A stretch of DNA of 64,000 nt from Sporosarcina luteola (GTDB taxonomy: Bacteria; Bacillota; Bacilli; Bacillales_A; Planococcaceae): assembly GCF_007991495.1 (NCBI RefSeq), contig NZ_BJYL01000016.1, positions 1 to 64,000 of the forward strand. The letters are read 5' to 3'. The notes under the pieces are model-generated. The model did not search any database, was not told the DNA's origin, and was given only the letters and a program-made list of their open reading frames with translations. Below are positions 45,922 through 55,900 of this stretch, one piece after another (the stretch's first letter is position 1; each line of letters opens with the position of its first letter). A program made the position numbers and the translations under genes.

Positions 45922-46683
45922 CTATTCATTCAAATAAGATGCAAACCAATCGACGGAGCGCAGCATGCCTGCTCTGGATACAGCATGCCCTGCTGTCGGA
46001 TCCGTAAAGAATTCGAACCGTTCAGGCTGCTCGATATAATCTTTTTTAGCGGCCTTGTAAAAGTTGTAAGTCGGTTCAAACGGGACGGTCGTATCGTGTT
46101 CACCATGCCAAAAGAAAACAGGCCGTTGATTGAGCTTTTGCCTTTGTTTCGTCATATCGAATAAAGCAAGCGCTTCAAGCAATGATTTCCTCTCTTCATC
46201 CGTAATGGGCAATTTGAAACCGCGCCGTTCAAACTGCGCCATCTGCGCCTTGGCAAGTTCCACAAACCCGGGAGCTCCCATCATGACCGCAGCAACGTCA
46301 ATCCATGGATAAGCCGTCAAACAGCCAAGCGTCGTAATGCCTCCCATAGACGTCCCGCCCATACCGATTTTAGGAACGCCTCTTTTAATCAATTCAGCAT
46401 GTAAACTGGCCATTTCCTCAATCGAAGTAAGAACGATTTCCCAGAAGCGAAGACTTAACTGAACTTCATCAAGTCCTTCACTACGGACTCCATGGAGATG
46501 GGCGTCCGGCAAGAGGACACGGTATCCTTGCTTTGCGATATTATATGCATAATGCAAGTTATGTTCCTTCGCACTAGTGAATCCGTGTAAGAAAATGACA
46601 GCAGGAATGTTGCTATTCTCCAATGTTTCATCCACAATATGCAATAATGGTATATTGCTCCAATTTTCTTCTTTAACTATCAT
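45922..46683 (-). CDS. yitV: Alpha/beta-hydrolase (esterase) YitV
   Basis: A 253-residue prolyl-oligopeptidase-like hydrolase. The oxyanion-hole region is VIFLHGFTSAKEHN, the nucleophile is in GMGGTSMGGITTLG (about 117-130), a probable acid lies in FFWHGEHDTTVPFEPT, and the histidine is in TAGHAVSR. It is a cytoplasmic enzyme of unknown substrate. It is divergent from the yitU-like gene and upstream of yitW. Confidence 0.85.
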   Translation of the reverse strand: MIVKEENWSNIPLLHIVDETLENSNIPAVIFLHGFTSAKEHNLHYAYNIAKQGYRVLLPDAHLHGVRSEGLDEVQLSLRFWEIVLTSIEEMASLHAELIKRGVPKIGMGGTSMGGITTLGCLTAYPWIDVAAVMMGAPGFVELAKAQMAQFERRGFKLPITDEERKSLLEALALFDMTKQRQKLNQRPVFFWHGEHDTTVPFEPTYNFYKAAKKDYIEQPERFEFFTDPTAGHAVSRAGMLRSVDWFASYLNE

Positions 46684-46826
46684 GCAAACACCTTCTGTAT
46701 CTTTTTTTAAATCGTATCAAAGTTTTAGTAGAAAAACAAAAAGTACGAGTGTCTTGCAGAACTTTTTGACTTGCTTACATTAATAACGATAAACTGGGCT
46801 ATATAGATATAAAAGGGGGCGGCTCA

Positions 46827-47636
46827 ATGAAACCGCATTTAATAGTCCTCGATCTGGACGGGACATTATTGACGGACGAAAAAATCATATCGAAAAAAAC
46901 TGCACAAACATTGAAGCAGGCGGAAGAACAAGGCCATCAAATCATGATCGCGACAGGTCGTCCGTACCGGGCGAGTGCCATGTATTATCGCGAACTCGGC
47001 CTAAAAACGCCAATCGTCAACTTCAACGGTGCATTCGTCCACCATCCGACCGACCGCTCGTGGAAAACGATTCACGAAACGATTTCCCTTCCAATCGTCA
47101 AGGATGTAGTTGACGCAATGCAGGATTTTAAACTCCATAACATCGTCGCCGAAGTAATGGATGACGTGTACATGCAGTATCATGATACAAAGTTATTAGA
47201 TATATTCAGCTTCGGAGATCCCATCATAAAGGAAGGCGACATTCGAACATCGCTGCAAGTCGATCCGACAAGCGTACTCATCCAAGCCGATTCCAAAACG
47301 GTAGAACCGATACGTAAACATCTTGCTGATGTCCATGCTGAAGTCATCGACCATAGAAGATGGGGAGCGCCATGGGACGTCATCGAAATCGTCCGCCATG
47401 GGTTGAATAAAGCAGTCGGTATTTCACATGTTTCCAAGTGGCTGGACATCCCCCGTGAACGCATCATCGCTTTCGGGGATGAAGACAACGATCTGGAAAT
47501 GATCGATTACGCAGGCGTCGGCGTCGCAATGGGGAATGGCATCGACCGCCTAAAATCAATCGCCAACGAAGTGACACTAACGAATAACGAAGACGGCATT
47601 GCTGAAGTGTTGAAAGATCGTTTGCTAATGAAATGA
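46827..47636 (+). CDS. yitU: Cof-type HAD phosphatase YitU
   Basis: A 269-residue HAD-superfamily phosphatase of the Cof/type IIB group. Motif I is LDLDGTLLTDE, motif II is in IMIATGRPYR and motif IV is GDEDNDLEMI, with a cap domain between (about 85-190). Related B. subtilis enzymes dephosphorylate sugar phosphates, and YitU has been linked to a riboflavin precursor phosphatase activity. The start follows AAAGGGGGCGG; the degV-like gene follows 31 bp downstream. Confidence 0.88.
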   Translation: MKPHLIVLDLDGTLLTDEKIISKKTAQTLKQAEEQGHQIMIATGRPYRASAMYYRELGLKTPIVNFNGAFVHHPTDRSWKTIHETISLPIVKDVVDAMQDFKLHNIVAEVMDDVYMQYHDTKLLDIFSFGDPIIKEGDIRTSLQVDPTSVLIQADSKTVEPIRKHLADVHAEVIDHRRWGAPWDVIEIVRHGLNKAVGISHVSKWLDIPRERIIAFGDEDNDLEMIDYAGVGVAMGNGIDRLKSIANEVTLTNNEDGIAEVLKDRLLMK

Positions 47637-47667
47637 AATATAAAAGAAAATAAGAGGGGGTTTCACA

Positions 47668-48519
47668 ATGAGAATTTTTGCCGATAGTGCTTCAGATTTA
47701 CCAAAATCATTTTACGACGAAAATGATGTCACATTAATTCCGTTAAGTGTCCTAATCGATGACAAAGAATACGAAGATATTATCGAAATCGACTCAAAAG
47801 AAGTATTCGATGCCATCCGTAATGGAAAACAACCAAAGACGTCGCAAGCATCGCCCGAGCTGCTGCTATCCACTTGGAAAGAGCTTTCACAGTCCGGAGA
47901 AGACGGCCTATATATCGCTTTTTCCTCCGAACTGTCCGGCACCTATAACACCGCCGTCATGATGAGGGATCAAGTGAAAGAAGGCAATCCGAACTTTAAC
48001 CTTGTCATAATCGACACCCGTTGCGCTTCCCTGGGATACGGCCTATTAGTGAAAGAGGCAGTCCGGTTGCGCAATGCGGGAGAGGATGTCCGAGCAATCG
48101 AACGAAAAATCCGTCATATGGCTGCAAATATGGAGCATCTTTTCACAGTAGAAGACCTTGATTATTTAGCAAAGGGCGGACGCGTATCGAAGGCGAGCGC
48201 ATTCATCGGCGGTTTATTGAACATTAAACCATTGCTTCATGTTGAAGGCGGGAAGCTTGTCCCGATTGAAAAACATCGTGGGCGTAAAAAGGTGTTCCGC
48301 CGCATGATGGAGCTGATGGATGAACGCGGCACTAATTTGTCGGAGCAGACAATCGCAATCAGCCATGGAGACGATGAAGCAACGGCTCTCGAAGTGAAGG
48401 CGATGATTGAAAAGCAGTTCAAGCCGAAAAATGTGGAAATCCATATGATCGGTTCCGTGATCGGATCGCATGCCGGTCCGGGAACAATTGCACTTTTCTT
48501 TCTCAGTAAATTAAATTAA
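47668..48519 (+). CDS. degV: DegV-family fatty-acid-binding protein
   Basis: A 283-residue FakB-type protein. It shows the opening IFADSASDLPKSFYDENDV, TSQASPELLLSTWKEL and FSSELSGTYNTA (fatty-acid headgroup site), plus YLAKGGRVSKASAFIGGLLNIKP. FakB proteins present fatty acids to the kinase FakA. It corresponds to yitS by position, after yitU and before a strong terminator. The start follows AAGAGGGGG. Confidence 0.9.
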   Translation: MRIFADSASDLPKSFYDENDVTLIPLSVLIDDKEYEDIIEIDSKEVFDAIRNGKQPKTSQASPELLLSTWKELSQSGEDGLYIAFSSELSGTYNTAVMMRDQVKEGNPNFNLVIIDTRCASLGYGLLVKEAVRLRNAGEDVRAIERKIRHMAANMEHLFTVEDLDYLAKGGRVSKASAFIGGLLNIKPLLHVEGGKLVPIEKHRGRKKVFRRMMELMDERGTNLSEQTIAISHGDDEATALEVKAMIEKQFKPKNVEIHMIGSVIGSHAGPGTIALFFLSKLN

Positions 48520-48527
48520 ATTAATGC

Positions 48528-48578
48528 AAAATGCCTTTTCAAACACGGTTGCGGCCGTGTTATGAAAAGGCATTTTTT
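48528..48578. terminator. Bidirectional terminator between degV and the GH13-like gene
   Basis: AAAATGCCTTTTCA-AACACGG pairs with CCGTGTT-ATGAAAAGGCATTTT, with A- and T-runs flanking. Confidence 0.9.
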
Positions 48579-48592
48579 ATATGGCGTAAAGC

Positions 48593-50038
48593 TTATTTAG
48601 TTTCAGATTTTCTTCTTTCCCGGCCTTTTTTGATGATCATGAATAGGAAGCCGAGGAAAATCACATAGACAAGAATTGTAGCAATGAGGTAAGGTGTGTT
48701 AAACCCTTTATCATCATCGGCGATATACACTTCTGCCATTTCCCGATCGAGAACGACACGGAAAACGCCATCATCCGATTCACGGATAAGATCGCCGTCC
48801 AATACACCACGCAATTTTTTATTGTCCCCGATCTTCTCAATCGGAATTTCCACGCTGGCTGTCTCCGACGTATTGTTTACAGCGATTAGCCACGTTTCAT
48901 CCTCCGAAGTTCGCGTGTAGACGATGAACCCATCTTCATTATGCAGCATTTCGAAATCACCATTCCGCAGTGTTTCCGACTGATTGCGCAAGAGATTCAA
49001 GTTCCCAATCAGCTCTTTGAACTCCATATCCGTCTTGAAATTGAAGAGCGGATGGCTTTCAGGCGCTTCTTTTCCGTTCACCGCAATTTCTGTGCCATAT
49101 GTCATGAGTGGCACACCCGGAAGCGTGAATAACGCTGTTGCCGCCACTTTCCATCGGGTTGGCGGGAACATTCTTGCTTCAACCATGTCATACGTCAAAC
49201 GCGGTCCTGTCAAATCGTCAAATTGAATCACTTTCGTTTCATCGTTATCGTCGAAAAGAGCGATTGACGACGAGTCTGGATTTGACTTCATGAATGTCTG
49301 TCGAAGCGCGTCCATCTTCGTATCACTCGGTGTGGAATCAAATTCCGCTCCACTTTCCACATTCGTCAATACATAGGAGCCTTCCTGTGCATCATGGATG
49401 GCCGCAATCAGTTCATTCAAATAAGCGTCATCAAATCCATCCAGCTGCGTAAGGCGAATTCCATCCAAATTATACGCTGTGACAAAATCGACAACGGTTT
49501 GCTTTAAGGCTTCCTGAACGTTGGAATCGTTCGGATCCCAATCGACTGTGCCGTCTGCAGAATGAGTGAATTTATAGGTCCGATTTTTTGCCCATTCGTG
49601 ATCCTCGCTTACCTTGCCGAGTGGAAAATCGGCAATCACTTTCATTTTCTGCTTATGGATTTCCTTCACTAACGCTTGCAACTCATCCTCTGTTCCGAAA
49701 TGAGGTTCCAATTCAGTATAGGAAAGTGCTCTTCGACCATCGTATGTCTCTGTTTTGAAAATCGGGCCAAGCGAAACGATTGTAAAGCCCATATCGATAA
49801 TATGCTGCAAACGGGCATGTACACCGATAAAGTCCCCACCGTTGAATGCAAGTCCGTCTTGAGCATTTACATCGATATCATTTTTACCGTCCCCGTTATT
49901 AAAACGGTCCACCAATAAATCATATATACTCTCATCCGCAAAACTGCGATCTGTCTTAGCTGAAACAGCTGCCGGCATGACCGTCGATATGAATAATAAA
50001 AACATGGCAACAAAGCCAATCAGTCGTTTTCCTTTCAC
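48593..50038 (-). CDS. Membrane-anchored GH13 (alpha-amylase-like) protein, probably catalytically inactive
   Basis: 481 residues. There is a signal peptide (FVAMFLLFISTVMPAAVSA), a GH13 barrel starting ESIYDLLVDRFNNGDGKNDI, a C-terminal beta domain, and a C-terminal anchor (YLIATILVYVIFLGFLFMII, then KKGRERRK). The canonical catalytic regions are altered. Region I reads VIADFPLGKVSEDH (NH lost). Region II reads DGIRLTQLDG, with Thr where the nucleophile Asp follows R-L. Region III has no GEV/GEVW glutamate context (LTNVESG). Region IV reads FDDNDET, not NHD. It is therefore likely a carbohydrate-binding or structural pseudoenzyme outside the membrane. GTG start behind GAGGAGG. Confidence 0.8.
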   Translation of the reverse strand: MKGKRLIGFVAMFLLFISTVMPAAVSAKTDRSFADESIYDLLVDRFNNGDGKNDIDVNAQDGLAFNGGDFIGVHARLQHIIDMGFTIVSLGPIFKTETYDGRRALSYTELEPHFGTEDELQALVKEIHKQKMKVIADFPLGKVSEDHEWAKNRTYKFTHSADGTVDWDPNDSNVQEALKQTVVDFVTAYNLDGIRLTQLDGFDDAYLNELIAAIHDAQEGSYVLTNVESGAEFDSTPSDTKMDALRQTFMKSNPDSSSIALFDDNDETKVIQFDDLTGPRLTYDMVEARMFPPTRWKVAATALFTLPGVPLMTYGTEIAVNGKEAPESHPLFNFKTDMEFKELIGNLNLLRNQSETLRNGDFEMLHNEDGFIVYTRTSEDETWLIAVNNTSETASVEIPIEKIGDNKKLRGVLDGDLIRESDDGVFRVVLDREMAEVYIADDDKGFNTPYLIATILVYVIFLGFLFMIIKKGRERRKSETK

Positions 50039-50162
50039 AAAAAAGCCTCCTCAAACGAGCGTCTTTAGCCATTTTAACAAAATGGATCTTCATCTGCCAT
50101 GTAATGTGTTGAAAAAGTATGATGCCTGCGGTAAATGAGTCTATTGTGTGAAATTCCGCAAA

Positions 50163-50201
50163 TAAAAACCCGCCGGCAAATTCACCAGCGGGATAATCTT
50201 T
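50163..50201 (-). terminator. Terminator of the 42-residue membrane peptide gene
   Basis: CCCGCTGGTGAA pairs with TTTGCCGGCGGG on the minus strand, followed by TTTTTA. Confidence 0.8.
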
Positions 50202-50330
50202 TTATTCTTCTGTTGTATCCTCATCTGCAAGTCTTTTGGATTTCCGGAAAGTGATGAAGACCGATACTGCAAATAACACCATGATGAAAAACAATATGGC
50301 TAACACTAGGATGCCTGGACCGACTGCCAT
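50202..50330 (-). CDS. Small single-helix membrane peptide
   Basis: A 42-codon frame with one helix (GILVLAILFFIMVLFAVSVF) and a basic-then-acidic tail (RKSKRLADEDTTEE). AAGGTGGGA precedes the ATG at 50330 and a clean terminator follows the stop, which supports a real gene. The function is unknown. It lies 37 bp after the yisL stop. Confidence 0.65.
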   Translation of the reverse strand: MAVGPGILVLAILFFIMVLFAVSVFITFRKSKRLADEDTTEE

Positions 50331-50367
50331 CTACCATTCCCACCTTCCGACTTGCGGTTCATTTCAA

Positions 50368-50742
50368 TTAAAAGAATTCAAACCCCATTGGCAGTTTGAA
50401 ACCGAAGAACATTGTTGCGAAAAGGAAAACGAAGAACAAAACCCAAAACATTGTAACGGATTTGCCTTTTTCAGAACGGACCAATACCATTTCCATCATT
50501 CCGATCGTCAACAAGCCTAGAAGGAATTTAATGCCGTATTCCATCCCTCGGCCGTAGTCCATTCCTTTGATGAAAAGCATAATGCCTGAGAAAAGGATCA
50601 GCACGTAGAATAGACGTGAAATCATATGTGTAATTTTTTTGCCTTTCGTCCCTTTTGCCATCACAGCAGAGACGAGAAAGATGATAATGCCAACTACCCA
50701 TGTGAAAATATGAAAATGGGTTGTATTCGTCAAAAAGTCCAA
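50368..50742 (-). CDS. yisL: UPF0344 membrane protein YisL
   Basis: About 124 residues with four membrane helices, matching the DUF1516/UPF0344 family (THFHIFTWVVGIIIFLVSAV at the start, then KKITHMISRLFYVLILFSG). The function is unknown. GAGGTGA is best spaced for the TTG at 50742; a GTG at 50751 overlaps that site. Next to yisK as in B. subtilis. Confidence 0.8.
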   Translation of the reverse strand: MDFLTNTTHFHIFTWVVGIIIFLVSAVMAKGTKGKKITHMISRLFYVLILFSGIMLFIKGMDYGRGMEYGIKFLLGLLTIGMMEMVLVRSEKGKSVTMFWVLFFVFLFATMFFGFKLPMGFEFF

Positions 50743-50814
50743 ACTATTCACCTCATCAATAATAAATTCCTTTACATCCTACCATAGAAAAGCAAATGTT
50801 AGTAGAAAATGACC

Positions 50815-51714
50815 TTACACGAAGCGGTTTACAAGCGTTCCGATTCCTTCAATTGAAATTTTTACCGTGTCTCCCGCCTTCAGGAATTTCGGTGGATTCA
50901 TCCCCTTGCCTACTCCCGCCGGCGTGCCCGTCAAAATGACGTCGCCCGGCTCAAGTGTAACGAACTTCGAGATTTCCGCAATCAATTCGTCAATTTTAAA
51001 AATCATATCTGCTGTATTTCCGTTTTGTCGTACTTCGTCATTCACTTTCGTCGCAATCGACAATTGGTGCGCATTTGGAATCTCGTCTTTTGTGACAATA
51101 TAAGGACCCATCGGACATGATCCGTTCAAACTTTTTCCGAGGAAGAACTGCTTATGGCCGTACTGAATGTCCCTGGCTGTCACATCGTTCGCAATCGTGT
51201 AGCCGAATACATGATCATAAGCTAACTGTTTCGGGATTTTATGCCCTTTCTTACTGATGATTACGGCTAATTCGCCTTCATAATCCAAGTTGTCTGTGAG
51301 ATCCGCGTGAATCGGAAGATCCTGTTCATCTGCAGCGATGGCAGTTGGTGATTTCGTGAAGATCATTAGTTTTTCAGGTGGTGCATCCGATCCCATTTCC
51401 ATAGCGTGTTCGGCGTAATTTTTGCCGACGCATAGGACATTTTTCGGTGTGCGCGGAATGGGTGACAGCCACTCGATCTCCGAAAATGCATATTTGAATT
51501 GTTCCGGGTTTTCGCTGTTCCGGGCTTGTTCCGCGAGTTTTCTCACCTTTTCAACAAACTCCAGACCTTCTGCAATGCCCTCGATGATCGTTGAAGGGAA
51601 ATCATTGACGCCAAATGCTTCGGCGATTGATTTCACATCCCAGACCGCTTCCTCTTTTTTTACTTTTGGTCCAAATAATGTTTTTCCTTCAAACCGGAAC
51701 GATAATAGTTTCAT
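50815..51714 (-). CDS. yisK: Fumarylacetoacetate hydrolase-family protein YisK
   Basis: A 299-residue FAH-fold enzyme. A small N-terminal domain precedes the core with VLCVGKNYAEHAMEMG, the metal-binding glutamates in NLDYEGELAVIISKKG, the loop ANDVTARDIQYGHKQFFLGK and the C-terminal GDVILTGTPAGVG. B. subtilis YisK decarboxylates oxaloacetate and associates with the Mbl cytoskeleton. The start follows GAAGGGAAGGG. Confidence 0.92.
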   Translation of the reverse strand: MKLLSFRFEGKTLFGPKVKKEEAVWDVKSIAEAFGVNDFPSTIIEGIAEGLEFVEKVRKLAEQARNSENPEQFKYAFSEIEWLSPIPRTPKNVLCVGKNYAEHAMEMGSDAPPEKLMIFTKSPTAIAADEQDLPIHADLTDNLDYEGELAVIISKKGHKIPKQLAYDHVFGYTIANDVTARDIQYGHKQFFLGKSLNGSCPMGPYIVTKDEIPNAHQLSIATKVNDEVRQNGNTADMIFKIDELIAEISKFVTLEPGDVILTGTPAGVGKGMNPPKFLKAGDTVKISIEGIGTLVNRFV

Positions 51715-51753
51715 TTACTAACCCTTCCCTTCTTGTATAATAGTTGCTTAATT

Positions 51754-52947
51754 CTACAAGACTTGCTGTTTCTCCTCTTTTTTCGGCATACTTTTCCCAT
51801 AGGTCCCTTTTCGCCATAACCATTCAAATGGGCCCATCCTGAATTTCAATAGCCATAGCTCGGCAAAGATGACTTGGATGACAAAGATGCCGACCGCTAT
51901 CAAACTGCCTGTTTCAATGTCGACTTTACCGTACAGTCCAAATCCATATCCGTAGAAAAGAAGCGTTGCGACAATCGATTGAGTCAAATACGTTGTCAAA
52001 GACATGCGTCCCGCCTTGGAAATCGGCCGGAAAATCGTCATGAAAATAGGCAATTGGCAAAGGAGGATAATAACACATGCATATCCAATCGCCAAAATCG
52101 GTCCCCCGATCAGCTGCTGGATCAATGTATTGTAGTAATTATGGCCATCGATATAAGGCCATGATTTGATAAATACCCCTGCCACTAGCGCAATCAATCC
52201 AACAACGGCAATTCTGCCCTTCCATTCAGCAGCTCTTTCAAATAGCTTCCTTTTCGAAAAAGCCGCACCAATCATGATTAATGGCAATATCATAAAAACG
52301 CCTAAGAGGGAATTCGCAAAGCCTACTAATAGCCATTCGGTCATACGGAATACGAGTGCTTCGCCATATGATCCATGTGCGTACGCCGTGATTGCCAATT
52401 CAATCTGCTGTATATCGACAAATCCATCCATGAGCTGATTTGGATCCAATTTGTACAATGCATAGATGAGACCGATAAACAACAGGGTAGGTATTAAATA
52501 GACAATAGCAGCAATCCACATAAGCCATCTTTTAGGTATTCGCACGGCAGCGAGCATGATGAACCCCATCAATGCGTAAGAGAATAATACATCCCCCGAC
52601 CACACGAATAGCGCATGAATCAACCCGATCCCCATGAGAATACCAAGTCGTCGCGCCATCATCGGCACATAAGACGTCCTATTCGCAATCGCTTTTTCAT
52701 ATTGCATATTCAATCCATACCCGAACAGCATCGCAAATATCGGATAAAAACTTGCTTCTACAAAAATATTAATGATCTTATAGGACGCCATATCCCCCGG
52801 TGTACTGAAATAAGAATGTGGATCAATGTAAAAATAAGGCGAATGGAACGTGAGCATATTCGCGATGAGTATCCCGAGAAGCGCAAAGCCCCTTAGCATA
52901 TCCAAAGCGTCAATCCGATTTCCAATCGTTGTCGGTGTAACTCTCAA
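51754..52947 (-). CDS. DUF418 / YeiB-family membrane protein
   Basis: A 397-residue protein with about ten helices. It has the family opening RIDALDMLRGFALLGILIANML and the C-terminal DUF418 stretch GRMSLTTYLTQSIVATLLFYG. A late FRMGPFEWLWRKGTYGK is also present. It is related to acyltransferase-3-like proteins; the function is unknown. The TTG start (52947) lies 7 nt after AGGAGG and overlaps the addA stop by 4 bp, so it is coupled to addA. Confidence 0.85.
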   Translation of the reverse strand: MRVTPTTIGNRIDALDMLRGFALLGILIANMLTFHSPYFYIDPHSYFSTPGDMASYKIINIFVEASFYPIFAMLFGYGLNMQYEKAIANRTSYVPMMARRLGILMGIGLIHALFVWSGDVLFSYALMGFIMLAAVRIPKRWLMWIAAIVYLIPTLLFIGLIYALYKLDPNQLMDGFVDIQQIELAITAYAHGSYGEALVFRMTEWLLVGFANSLLGVFMILPLIMIGAAFSKRKLFERAAEWKGRIAVVGLIALVAGVFIKSWPYIDGHNYYNTLIQQLIGGPILAIGYACVIILLCQLPIFMTIFRPISKAGRMSLTTYLTQSIVATLLFYGYGFGLYGKVDIETGSLIAVGIFVIQVIFAELWLLKFRMGPFEWLWRKGTYGKSMPKKEEKQQVL

Positions 52948-55900
52948 ACAGATTCCTCCTGAACATGCACAATCCTCTCCCCGTCGAACAAATAGAGGAC
53001 CATTTCTTTTATTTGTATATGGGCAATCGCTTCGACTGCTTTCTTATAAAGACTTAACTGAATGCCATATCGTTTCTGCATTTCACTATCCAGCTCTTCA
53101 TTCGAACTGAAACGGCCCCGAACCCGGTCCGTCTTATAATCGAGCAGCACCCAACCGTCCTTTTCCTTGAATAAACAATCGGCGATCCCTTGCAAAATTT
53201 GATGATCTCCGTCATTTCCGTCGAAGGCATATGTGAACGGAACCTCCCGAAGCATGCGCTCCGATTGGGACAACCTTTTGAACATCGATGACTCAAAGAA
53301 ACGGACGACCGACTTCACATCGACAGCATTCGCTTCTTCCTGCGTCAGCAACTGCCGTGTCGTCAGCTCGGTCACGAACCGATCGACGTCCTGGACGGAA
53401 TGCGCTGTTGTCATATCAATATGCTGCATGATCGTATGCATCGCTGTTCCGATTTCCGCCCCTGACAGAGCCCTTGTTTGCATGAACGACGGTCGATCAT
53501 GCAAATAAGGTGTACTTACTTCATCATCCTTCGACGTGAAGAAGTCATCGAACTCAGACTCCTGTTCAAGCTGTGACACCCTCTTCAAATCGCTCACAGT
53601 CTGCTTGGAACGCTTGCCGACAGACGCCATATGCGGATAAACGAAATCGAATCTCCGCTTAACTTCGAGAGACCAGTCCTGATCGACAATGTCATCGTGA
53701 AGTACTGGCTCTGGCCTTTCCACGATCTCCTCTTCCAGCTCTTCCGTTTCAATGAAAGAAGAGATCGGATAAGCAGCAACTTCCCATCTTGACGGATCTT
53801 CTACCGATTGGCCGCCATACATCACGCCGAACTTTTCAAAATCGGGATGTCTGGCAATCGACGGTCCAATCCAATCCAAATAACCGTTCGCGCGTGACCT
53901 CGTATATTCAGGAAGCATTTCTCCTTGCCCGATCAGCTGGGCATCTTGCCATTTGCCGATCGACTTTTCAATATCCTTCACCGTGGCAATCAATTCTAAA
54001 TGCTCCTTCGCCCTCGTCATCGCTACATAGAGAACGCGCATCTCCTCCGCACGCATTTCCAGTTCCTTCTTCTCTTTCATCGCAAGAAACGGCAAAGATG
54101 TGTATGTGATTCTTAATTCCGGATCGATTGCTTTGACCGCAAGTCCGAAATGCTGATCGAATAAGTATGGTTCATTGAAATCCATTTTATTGAACTGTCT
54201 TCCAGCCCCTGCAACGAAAACATACGGAAATTCAAGTCCTTTTGAAGAGTGGATCGTCATCATACGGACGACATCTTCCGTCTCGCTTACGAAACGGGCA
54301 GCGCCTAAATCGTCCCCACGCTTTTGCATCCTGTCGATGAAACGGAGGAAGCGGAAAAGGCCGCGGAAAGACGTCTTCTCATAATCGATAGCCCGGTCAT
54401 GCAGGGCACGTAAATTCGCTTGGCGCTGCTTTCCGTTCGGCATTGCGCCGACCATTTCATAATAATGGGTATCCGAATAGACTTGCCAAATGAGTTCTGA
54501 TAAAGAGCCGCGTCGCGCCAAGTTGCGCCAATCTTCGAACATAAGGAAGAACCGTTGCAGCTTCACTTGCGTTTCGGGTGCTATCCCTGCTCCGCCAGTC
54601 GATATGAACAGCTTCAACGCTTCATAGAATGGCTTGTTTTTCGCCGCAAGCCGCACTTGTGCCAATTCGTTTTCCGTCATACCGACGAACGGTGAACGGA
54701 GCACAGAAGCAAGAGGGATGTCCTGATAGGGATTGTCAATCGTTCGCAACGTGTTCAACATGATCATCACTTCTATCGCGTCAAAATAGCCGCGGGACAG
54801 CTCCGCGTAAACTGGAATGCCCGCAAGCTTGAATTCCTCAGCAATTTCCCCGGACCATGTCATCGATCGCATAAGGATGACAATGTCGCTGTATTGAAGA
54901 GGGCGTCTTCTGTCGGTGAAAGCGTCGGTCACTTCAGCTCCGGAAGCCATCAGCTCTTTGATTCTGCGGATCATATAGCGTGCTTCCGCCTGTGAGCTTT
55001 TTAAACTTTGACCCGTCAACTCCGTTGCTTCCTCCACTACATCCTCTTCATCCGCCTCGTATAATAAAGTGAGCGCCGCGGCAGTTTCCTTTTCCGGGTA
55101 ACGAGCGCCATATTTCAACGCGGCGGCTTCATCGTATTCAACTTCGCCGACACGCTTCCCCATCACTTGGGAGAAGATGAAATTCGTCGCATCCAACACT
55201 TCTTTCCGGCTTCTGAAATTCGCGTTCAAATCGATTTTAAGCCCAGATTCGCCATCATCCGACGTGAATCGATTATATTTCCCAAGAAATAACCCTGGCT
55301 CCGCCAATCTGAATCGGTAAATCGACTGCTTCACATCTCCGACCATGAATAAATTCCCATCCGCATCACTGCCGCGCTTCACCAATTGAATGATTGCTTC
55401 TTGCAATAAATTGACGTCCTGGTACTCATCGACGAGCACTTCCGCGAATCTATTTAAATAATCGGAAGCGATATCGGACGGTACAAGCTCCCCGTCCTGT
55501 TCCTGCGCGAGAATTTGCAATGCAAAATGCTCCAGATCCGAGAAATCGACTAGCCCTCTGTCCATCTTTACTTGGCCGTAACGTTCCCCGAAGTCTATAA
55601 CAAGTCCGACAAGTGTATGCATCATCGGCGCCATTAACCGTATTTCATCCAATAGGCGGCTCGGTTTACGGGTAAAGTATGATTCCTTCAATGAATTAAT
55701 GATTTTCTTCACCGAATCCCGAATTGTCTTCGCCCGCTTCGCCAATTCTTCATCACAGGTGTTTTTCCGGATCGTTCCCGCCTTCACCCATGTTAACGAA
55801 CCGAAAAAGGCATACGTTTCTTCCCATGATCCCTCTTCAATCCGATGCTTCGCCTCACGAATCCACTGCAAATCGGCAGTGGCTGTTGCAATGAGAGGCT

